Shown: positions 32,928 to 38,585 of the stretch, piece after piece
How positions within the stretch are numbered: the first letter of the stretch is position 1
Layout: each line of letters opens with the position of its first letter
DNA from: an uncultured Methylibium sp.
GTDB lineage: Bacteria; Pseudomonadota; Gammaproteobacteria; Burkholderiales; Burkholderiaceae_C
Direction of reading: 5' to 3'
Assembly (NCBI RefSeq): GCF_902826655.1
Contig: NZ_CADEFR010000036.1
Span: forward strand, 1 to 38,585
Length of the DNA: 38,585 nt
Program-made: the position numbers and the translations under genes
The notes under the pieces: generated by a model
Database searches by the model: none
What the model was told of the DNA's origin: nothing
The model's input: the letters and a program-made list of their open reading frames with translations, nothing else

Positions 32928-34531
32928 ACGTCCAACGCTTTACGGGCCGCACCTCGCGCGAGGCGATGCAGAAGATGCGCAAGGCGCTCGGCGACGACGC
33001 CGTCGTGCTGTCCACCAAGCCCTGCTTCGAAGGCATCGAGATGCTGGCGATGGCGCCGGGCGCGCTGGCTGCGGTCGAGGAACACGCCGCGTCGCGCTTC
33101 GGCGAGTCGCGCTTCCAGGAATCGCGCTTCCCCGAGTCGCGCTTTGCCGAGTCCCGCTTCCCCGAGTCGCGCCTGCCCGAGCCGGCGGCCGCCGCCAAGG
33201 CCCCGGCCAAGGCGCCCGCGACAATGACCGAGGTGCAGCAGGACGCCGAGCAACTGGCGATGAGCACCCTGTCCTTCCAGGACTACGTGCGCGACCGCAT
33301 GCTGCGCAAGCGCGAAGCCGCGATGCGCGCCGACGAGCGCACCGAGCCGACGCTCGCCCCGCCGCAGGCCGCCACGCTGCGCGCCGCGATGCAGGCGCCG
33401 GTCCACGCCCCGAGCTTCGACACCGACCCGGCCGCCGTGCCGCAGGCGGCCCAGCGCCCGGCGCCGGCCCGCCGCGCCCCGCCGATGCTGCAGGAAGAAG
33501 TCGCCTACGCCCGCCCGGCGCCGGTGGCTGCGCCCGCCGCCGCGCCGGTCTCGGCCGCCGCCCCGGCGCTGCGCGAGGCCCAGGCCGATGCCCAGATGCT
33601 GTCCGAGCTGCGCTCGATGAAGGGCCTGATCGAGGAGCGCTTCGGTGCCCTCGCCTTCATGGAGAAGCTGCAGCGCCAGCCCGCGCAGGCGCGCCTGACG
33701 CAGAAGCTGCTGGAATGCGGCTTCTCGCCGGTGCTGATCCGCAAGCTGGTGGCGGGCCTGACGCCCGAGGTGATCGACGAGAACACCTGGGCCGCCGACA
33801 TCCTGGAACGCAATCTGATGACCGGTGAGCGCGAGCTGCCGATCGAGGACCAGAACGGCGTCTTCGCACTGATCGGCGCCACCGGCGTCGGCAAGACCAC
33901 CTCCACCGCCAAGCTGGCCGCCGCCTTCGCCACCCGGCACGGCGCGTCCAACCTCGGCCTGATCACGCTCGACGCCTACCGCCTGGGCGCGCACGAGCAG
34001 CTGCGCGCCTACGGCCGCATCCTCGGCGTGCCGGTGCACACCGCCCACGACCGCAGCGCGCTCGAGGACCTGCTCGACCTGCTGTCGGCCAAGAAGATGG
34101 TCCTGATCGACACCGCCGGCCTGGCGCAGCGCGACGCGCGCACCAAGGACCTGCTGGACATGCTGGCCCATCCGTCGATCAACCGCCTGCTGGTGATCAA
34201 TGCCGCCGCGCAGGGCGAGACCATCGACGACGTGATGACGGCCTACCGGGCGTCCACCTGCCGCGGCGTGGTGCTGAGCAAGCTCGACGAGGCCGTCAAG
34301 CTGGCCCCGGCCCTGGACGCGGTGATCCGCCACAAGCAGAAGGTCGTCGCCATCGCCAACGGTCAGCGCGTGCCCGAGGACTGGCACCGCCTGTCGGGCC
34401 AGGCGCTGGTGCACCGCGCGCTGCGCGCGGGCGGCAGCCCGGCCTACCACTTCGACGCCGACGAGATGAACCTGGTGTTCGCCGCGCCGCAGCGCGTGCG
34501 CCGCGCACCGGCCACCGCGGCCCGCGCCTGA
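32924..34531 (+). CDS. flhF: Flagellar placement GTPase FlhF
   Basis: SRP-type GTPase that sets the place, usually a cell pole, and number of flagella. The 535-aa product begins with the conserved MNVQRFTGRTSREAMQKMRKALGDDAVVLS segment, continues with a variable linker (about 50-225) and then the NG domain (about 240-535) with P-loop GATGVGKTT at 318-326, LDAYRLGAHEQL, the Walker B-type DTAGLAQRD and the guanine-binding LSKLDEA. The linker contains six tandem SRFxE-type pentapeptides at residues 57-86. ATG 32924 overlaps the flhA stop. A functional FlhF implies polar flagellation. Confidence 0.96.
   Translation: MNVQRFTGRTSREAMQKMRKALGDDAVVLSTKPCFEGIEMLAMAPGALAAVEEHAASRFGESRFQESRFPESRFAESRFPESRLPEPAAAAKAPAKAPATMTEVQQDAEQLAMSTLSFQDYVRDRMLRKREAAMRADERTEPTLAPPQAATLRAAMQAPVHAPSFDTDPAAVPQAAQRPAPARRAPPMLQEEVAYARPAPVAAPAAAPVSAAAPALREAQADAQMLSELRSMKGLIEERFGALAFMEKLQRQPAQARLTQKLLECGFSPVLIRKLVAGLTPEVIDENTWAADILERNLMTGERELPIEDQNGVFALIGATGVGKTTSTAKLAAAFATRHGASNLGLITLDAYRLGAHEQLRAYGRILGVPVHTAHDRSALEDLLDLLSAKKMVLIDTAGLAQRDARTKDLLDMLAHPSINRLLVINAAAQGETIDDVMTAYRASTCRGVVLSKLDEAVKLAPALDAVIRHKQKVVAIANGQRVPEDWHRLSGQALVHRALRAGGSPAYHFDADEMNLVFAAPQRVRRAPATAARA
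33092..33181 (+). repeat. Six-copy 15-bp tandem repeat inside flhF
   Basis: Six consecutive 15-bp units encode SRFGE, SRFQE, SRFPE, SRFAE, SRFPE and SRLPE. The unit is a multiple of 3, so copy number change alters linker length without loss of frame. Copies differ mainly in the fourth codon and in silent positions. Confidence 0.9.
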
Positions 34532-34579
34532 TCGCGCTCCCGGCTTCCTGCCCCTGCCCCCGACGCCGCCCTCCGCGCC

Positions 34580-35506
34580 ATGTCCCACGCCTCCCGTCCC
34601 GTCCGCCCCGCCACCGACAGCTGGTTCAACCAGCTCGACGAGCTGCCGCCCGGCCCGGCCACGCGCATCACCCCGCCTCCGGTCGACCAGGCCCAGGGCC
34701 TGCGTCGCCTCTTCACCAGCCACACGCTGCGCTGCATCCCGATCGTCTCCAACCCGCTGATCGCCTTCGGCGGATCGCTGCTCGAGCGCCTGTGCACCGC
34801 CTACGCCGAGCTCGGCCTGCGCACGCTGGTCGTCGATGCGGGCGAGAACGCCCGCGCGCCGGTCGAGCTGGCGAACTTCGACCTCGCCGAGGGCGTCGAG
34901 ATGCTGAGCTCGCAGGTCAGCTACCTGGCCGCACGCGGCCTGCCGCTGCGCTACGTCGATGCCAGCGGCTCGACCTCCGCCTTCCTGGACGCCGTGGCCG
35001 AGGCCGCGCCCGACACCGACGTGCTGCTGGTCCACGCCAGCGCCTCCGACCTGGCGCGCCTGTTCGCGCGCCGCGTGCAGGAGCTGCAGGCCCATCTGCT
35101 GCGCCCCGTCGTGCTGTGCGACGAGCAGGCCGACAGCGTGACCCATGCCTATGCCGCGATCAAGCTGCTGGCCATGCGCGCCGGCCTGATGGCGCACGAC
35201 CTGCTGCTGAGCGCGCCACCCGAGTCCGAACGCGCCGCCCGCGTGGCCGAGCGCCTGGCGCGCTGCGCCGACGACTTCCTGGGGGCCGTGCAGCACGACT
35301 GGGTCGCCGTCGACCCGGCCGAGGCCGCCACCGACGCCCCGAGCCTGCGCCTCAAGCGCCTGGCGCGCGAGCAGCTGGCCTGCGCCCTGCCCCAGCCGCT
35401 GAGCGACAGCGCCTTCGCCGCGCTGACGACCGAAAGCGACGGCCTGCGCAGCGTGCTGCCCGCGCAAGGCCCGCGCCACGCCGACCGCATGGCCTGGTCG
35501 CGCTGA
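34580..35506 (+). CDS. flhG: FlhG-like protein with degenerate MinD-type ATPase domain
   Basis: A 308-aa protein in the exact place of flhG (between flhF and fliA). It keeps the N-terminal motif DQAxxLR (VDQAQGLRRLF, Asp36-Arg42), which in FlhG stimulates the GTPase of FlhF. The MinD-like part is recognisable by its order (PIVSN, GLRTLVVDAGENA, a Leu-rich core, ADSVTHAYAAIKLL), but the deviant Walker A motif KGGxGK[ST] is absent: the matching segment reads SNPLIAFGGSLLERL with no Lys. The ATP-dependent dimerisation and membrane cycle of FlhG is therefore unlikely. There are 48 nt between flhF and this gene. The annotation as FlhG rests on position and the N-terminal motif. Confidence 0.78.
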   Translation: MSHASRPVRPATDSWFNQLDELPPGPATRITPPPVDQAQGLRRLFTSHTLRCIPIVSNPLIAFGGSLLERLCTAYAELGLRTLVVDAGENARAPVELANFDLAEGVEMLSSQVSYLAARGLPLRYVDASGSTSAFLDAVAEAAPDTDVLLVHASASDLARLFARRVQELQAHLLRPVVLCDEQADSVTHAYAAIKLLAMRAGLMAHDLLLSAPPESERAARVAERLARCADDFLGAVQHDWVAVDPAEAATDAPSLRLKRLAREQLACALPQPLSDSAFAALTTESDGLRSVLPAQGPRHADRMAWSR

Positions 35507-35552
35507 ACCGAATCCGTCCCGAAACGAACGACGCCCCGCCAGGAGCCCCGTC

Positions 35553-36266
35553 ATGTACACCGCCGCCGGCCGACTCGATACCAACGCGACGCTCAAGCAA
35601 TACAGCCCGCTGGTGAAGCGCCTCGCGCACCAGATGATTGCCAAGCTGCCGGCCAACGTCGAGATCGACGACCTGATCCAGGTCGGACTGATCGGCCTGA
35701 CCGACGCGATGACGCGCTTCGACAGCGCGCAGGGCGTGCAGTTCGAGACCTTCGCCACCCAGCGCATCCGCGGCGCGATGCTCGACGAGCTGCGCGGCAG
35801 CGACTGGATGAGCCGCGGCAACCGCAAGCAGCAGCGCGAGATCGAGACCGCGGTGCACAAGCTGCAGCAGACGCTGGGCCGCGCGCCCAGCGAGGGCGAG
35901 ATCGCCAGGCAGATGGGCCTGTCGCTCACCGACTACCAGGAGCTGCTGGGCAAGGTGCGCGGCACCCAGCTCGTCTACCTGGAAGACATGTCCGGCGACG
36001 ACGGCGATGCCGACTTCCTGGACCGCCACGTCGCCGACGAGAACGAGAACCCGCTCGCCCGCCTGCAGGACCAGCGCATGCGCCTGGCCCTGATCGACGC
36101 GATCAAGACCCTGCCCGAGCGCGAGCAGTTCGTCATGAGCATGTACTACGAGCAGGACATGAACCTGAAGGAGATCGCGGCCGTGCTGGGCGTCACCGAG
36201 TCGCGCGTGTGCCAGCTGCACAGCCAGTCGATCGCCCGCCTGCGCGCCAAGCTGCGCGACCACTGA
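35553..36266 (+). CDS. fliA: Flagellar sigma factor FliA (sigma-28)
   Basis: RNA polymerase sigma factor for late flagellar and chemotaxis genes. The 237-aa product has region 2 (YSPLVKRLAHQMIAKLPANVEIDDLIQVGLIGL, then FETFATQRIRGAMLDELR), region 3 (RAPSEGEIARQMGLSL) and region 4 with the helix-turn-helix (LKEIAAVLGVTESRVCQLHSQSIARLR), all typical for FliA in length and order. The ATG follows the ribosome site caggag. No flgM gene is in view; it normally lies elsewhere. Confidence 0.97.
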   Translation: MYTAAGRLDTNATLKQYSPLVKRLAHQMIAKLPANVEIDDLIQVGLIGLTDAMTRFDSAQGVQFETFATQRIRGAMLDELRGSDWMSRGNRKQQREIETAVHKLQQTLGRAPSEGEIARQMGLSLTDYQELLGKVRGTQLVYLEDMSGDDGDADFLDRHVADENENPLARLQDQRMRLALIDAIKTLPEREQFVMSMYYEQDMNLKEIAAVLGVTESRVCQLHSQSIARLRAKLRDH

Positions 36267-36285
36267 CGCGAGCCGGGGTCCCCAC

Positions 36286-37632
36286 ATGCTCAAGCTCTTC
36301 AGCAAGAAGGCCGCGCCGGACGTCCAGGCCGAGGCCGCGCCCGTGCAGGCCGCGCCCGACCTGCGCGGCGCCGTCCAGTCCATCGCCCAGCAGGCCTCGC
36401 ACCTGGGGCGCGACGCCGCCGAGGTGCGCGGCCTGATCGACGACAGCAACCAGCTCAACCAGCGCCAGACCCAGGCCGTGCAGGCGCTGGGCAGCCAGCT
36501 CACCGAGGTGCAGCGCGCCCAGGGCAGCATCGCCGGCACCACGACCGACAGCCTCAAGGCCGTCGAGCGCGCCCGCGCCGCGGTGGCCCAGGTCGGCAGC
36601 GAGGTCGGCGGCATCGTCGAGACGCTGCGCCAGGTGGCCGCGGCCGCCGGACAGATCACGCAGATCGCGCTGCAGACGCGGCTGGTCGCCTTCAACGCGT
36701 CGGTCGAGGCGGGTCGTGCCGGCGAGGCCGGTCGCGGCTTCGCGGTCGTGGCCGATGCGGTGAAGGACCTGTCGGCCAAGGTCGAGGCGTCGTCCAAGCA
36801 GATCATGAGCACCGTGGCCGAGCTCGACACGCGCGTCGGCGCGCTGGCGCGCGAGATCCAGGTGCGCGAAGGCGGCGAGCAAGGCGCCTTCCACCGCGCG
36901 CTGGCCGAGGTGCAGGGCGGCGTCGGCAGCATCAGCAGCGCCGCGCAGCAGAGTCGCGCCATCTGCGATGGCCTCAACGAGCAGATGGCCGCCATCGACC
37001 GCGAGATGCAGCGCGCCAGCCAGACCCTGGCCGGTGCCACCACGCGCAGCGAAGCCTTCCTCAAGGTCAGCGAGAAGCTCATCGAGGTCGTGGCCGACTG
37101 CGGCATCGACACCGACGACACGCCTTACATCCGCGGCGTGCAGGACGCGGCCGGCCAGATCTCCAAGCTGCTGGAAGACGCGCTGCGCACGCAGAGCATC
37201 GGCCTGGCGGACCTGTTCGACGAGAACTACCAACCGATGGCCGGCACCAACCCGCCGCAGCACACCACGCGCTTCGTCGCGCTGGCCGACCGCCTGTTCC
37301 CGCAGGTGCAGGAGCGCATGCTGGGGCTGAGCAGGAAGGTCGTCTACTGCATCGCCGTCGACCGCAACGGCTACGTGGCCACGCACAACCAGCAGTACTG
37401 CAAGCCGCAGCGTCCCGGCGACCTGACCTGGAACACCGCCAACAGCCGCCATCGCCGCGTCTTCAACGACCGCACCGGCCTCGCGTCGGCGCGCAACCAG
37501 CGCCCCTTCCTGCTGCAGACCTACCGCCGCGACATGGGCGGCGGCAACTTCGTGCTGATGAAGGAAGCGGCGGCGCCGATCGTCGTGAAAGGCAAGCACT
37601 GGGGCGGGGTGAGGCTGGCGTTCCAGTTCTGA
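36286..37632 (+). CDS. Soluble methyl-accepting chemotaxis protein
   Basis: A 448-aa cytoplasmic chemoreceptor without membrane segments. The signalling hairpin comes first: coiled coil from about residue 25, tip at about 125-155 (IALQTRLVAFNASVEAGRAGEAGRGFAVVADAV), return helix to about 255. The tip deviates from the canonical QTN-LLALNA form, with Arg132 in place of Asn, so contacts with CheW/CheA or trimer packing may differ. The C-terminal part (about 300-448) looks like a Cache/PAS-type sensor (VVYCIAVDRNGYVATHNQQ, MKEAAAPIVVKGKHWGGVRLAF). Reversed order, kinase-control first and sensor last, is seen in some cytoplasmic receptors. It starts 19 nt after fliA and is the last gene of the operon. 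Confidence 0.85.
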   Translation: MLKLFSKKAAPDVQAEAAPVQAAPDLRGAVQSIAQQASHLGRDAAEVRGLIDDSNQLNQRQTQAVQALGSQLTEVQRAQGSIAGTTTDSLKAVERARAAVAQVGSEVGGIVETLRQVAAAAGQITQIALQTRLVAFNASVEAGRAGEAGRGFAVVADAVKDLSAKVEASSKQIMSTVAELDTRVGALAREIQVREGGEQGAFHRALAEVQGGVGSISSAAQQSRAICDGLNEQMAAIDREMQRASQTLAGATTRSEAFLKVSEKLIEVVADCGIDTDDTPYIRGVQDAAGQISKLLEDALRTQSIGLADLFDENYQPMAGTNPPQHTTRFVALADRLFPQVQERMLGLSRKVVYCIAVDRNGYVATHNQQYCKPQRPGDLTWNTANSRHRRVFNDRTGLASARNQRPFLLQTYRRDMGGGNFVLMKEAAAPIVVKGKHWGGVRLAFQF

Positions 37633-37657
37633 GCGGGGCTGCGCCCCACTCTCGCGC

Positions 37658-37685
37658 AACGGCGCCCTGCGGGGCGCCGTTTGCT
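37658..37685 (+). terminator. Intrinsic terminator of the flagellar operon
   Basis: A 10-bp perfect stem (AACGGCGCCC at 37658-37667, GGGCGCCGTT at 37672-37681) with tetraloop TGCG, followed by a T-rich stretch (TTTGCTTGT). A second small hairpin (GGGGC-TGC-GCCCC) precedes it just after the chemoreceptor stop. It may act in both directions, since a - strand gene ends at 37723. Confidence 0.8.
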
Positions 37686-37722
37686 TGTGGGCGTACAGCG
37701 GTGGTTCGGCTAGTTCGGCGTT

Positions 37723-38585
37723 TCAACGAAACCGATACAAGCTCCAGGTCCGCTCGAGCGAGGGGTTAGCCTCCCGGAGGGCAGCGGTAAGTGCTGCGTA
37801 TGCTTCATTTGTCTTGGTTTCTTTCGTGAGTAGCCCATGGAACGAGGAGGCAGTGATGACGTACTGATGGTCAAGGAACTCGTTGGTAACGCCCTTCTCA
37901 GGCAGAGAGTCGAATCCTCCTCGCGCGAGCCAGCCCATGCAGTACCAGACGTTGAGAAAGATGTATCGAGAGTAGACGGGCTGCTGCTTCAGATACAGGC
38001 GGGCCTTGTTGCTGTCCACGTTGCGATCTAGAAGGACTCCGTATGCGATATCAGCCCAAAGCGTACGGGCGATCCGCAGATACTCGGTGGGCTCTACCTG
38101 ATTGGCACGCATGCGTTTCTGAATCGCAGCGGGAATCGAGCTGTCAATGCCTTCTATGAGGCCGGCAAGTTGGAGCTTGTTCTCGGGGTGATTGAGGTAG
38201 TCAGCATGTAGGGATGCCCGCTGTGACTCGGGTTCGTCGCGGATTCTCTGAATTGCCTCGTTCTCTTCTCCTGTTGCTACCCAGGCAAGAAGGCGCCTGA
38301 TGAATGCAGTGGCAACAGGGAACATCATCTGCTTGGCGGCGGAGCGATGAGTCCGAAGTTCGACTCCGAGAGCGCTATTGACGGAGTGAGCTGCGTGGAC
38401 TCGTTGCGGCGCGCGGGACAGAGTTGAGAGCGACTGTTTGAGGGTGCGTTCCCACTCCGCGCTCTTTGTCATCTCTAGAAACGCGAGATCTGGCAGGACG
38501 AAGTGCGTCTGAGGGTCATGATCCACTAGGTTAGGGAACGTCTGCACAACGCGCCGCGCGGTGCAGTTTGGAGCGACGTGATGGC
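37723..38585 (-). CDS. Low-GC protein of unknown function, PIN-like features, 5' end outside window
   Basis: The frame is open to the window edge; an internal GTG at 38547 would give 274 aa, but the in-frame upstream residues (HHVAPNCTARRVVQTFPNL) look like part of the protein, so the true start is probably outside. The N-terminal HFVLPDLAFLEMTKSAEWERTL and the C-terminal NEFLDHQYVITASSFHGLLTKE have the spacing of acidic residues seen at the ends of PIN-type ribonuclease domains, with a long helical insertion between. This is a weak resemblance, and the first conserved Asp is not visible. GC content and codon use (many A/T-ending codons) are clearly unlike the rest of the window, which suggests horizontal acquisition. 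It is convergent with the flagellar operon. Confidence 0.6.
   Translation of the reverse strand, partial: HHVAPNCTARRVVQTFPNLVDHDPQTHFVLPDLAFLEMTKSAEWERTLKQSLSTLSRAPQRVHAAHSVNSALGVELRTHRSAAKQMMFPVATAFIRRLLAWVATGEENEAIQRIRDEPESQRASLHADYLNHPENKLQLAGLIEGIDSSIPAAIQKRMRANQVEPTEYLRIARTLWADIAYGVLLDRNVDSNKARLYLKQQPVYSRYIFLNVWYCMGWLARGGFDSLPEKGVTNEFLDHQYVITASSFHGLLTKETKTNEAYAALTAALREANPSLERTWSLYRFR

Noticed and set aside
1-38585. CRISPR array, prophage or complete restriction/defence system
   Set aside because: No regularly spaced identical repeats, no phage structural genes and no nuclease/methylase or CBASS-type genes were seen. The only candidate edge of an accessory island beyond the tRNA pair is the final low-GC gene.

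Overview
The window looks like chromosome of a motile, high-GC betaproteobacterium, most likely order Burkholderiales (the Rubrivivax/Leptothrix/Ideonella type of genome). The basis is the roughly 70 % GC coding DNA with GC-biased third positions, the flhB-flhA-flhF-flhG-fliA order, the prfB/pepN/PPi-phosphofructokinase neighbourhood and the density of c-di-GMP and two-component genes. No database search was possible, so the taxonomic call is inference.

Layout. (1) 1-4420: 3' end of prfB, pepN and a PPi-type phosphofructokinase, all on +. (2) 4480-7230: two identical 76-bp tRNA-Thr(CGT) genes in direct orientation bracket about 2.6 kb of accessory DNA that holds a decayed IS3-type transposase and a lipoprotein of unknown function. 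(3) 7246-11029 on -: a TRAP transporter operon (dctP-dctQ-dctM) followed by a Tat-signal aldo/keto reductase. (4) 11185-14287: a SapC-family gene overlapping a CorC/HlyC-type membrane protein on -, then apaH and tRNA-Ser(TGA) on +. (5) 14314-16877 on -: a small unknown ORF and a large exported lipase/esterase. (6) 17040-29467: a signalling block. A tripartite hybrid kinase, a REC-PAS-GGDEF-EAL protein and a diguanylate cyclase read as one - strand operon. A separate + strand kinase follows, then a - strand pair made of a soluble multi-PAS HisKA_2 kinase and an ANTAR-type response regulator. (7) 29671-37632 on +: flhB-flhA-flhF-flhG-like-fliA and a soluble chemoreceptor, closed by a strong intrinsic terminator. 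(8) 37723 to the window edge on -: a lower-GC gene of unknown function with PIN-like features.

How the parts may work together. The hybrid kinase operon has a phosphorelay (HisKA, REC, REC, Hpt) next to enzymes that make and degrade c-di-GMP, immediately upstream of a flagellar export/placement operon; control of the motile-sessile switch is a reasonable inference. The PAS kinase and ANTAR regulator resemble the EutW/EutV arrangement, in which a phosphorylated regulator binds paired RNA hairpins. Two adjacent hexaloop hairpins lie in the leader between these two genes.

Most interesting points: the FlhG-like protein keeps the DQAxxLR motif that activates FlhF but has no recognisable MinD P-loop; the candidate ANTAR RNA hairpins; the tRNA-bounded island; the low-GC terminal gene; and a six-copy pentapeptide repeat in FlhF. 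I did not find a CRISPR array, a prophage or an obvious complete defence system.
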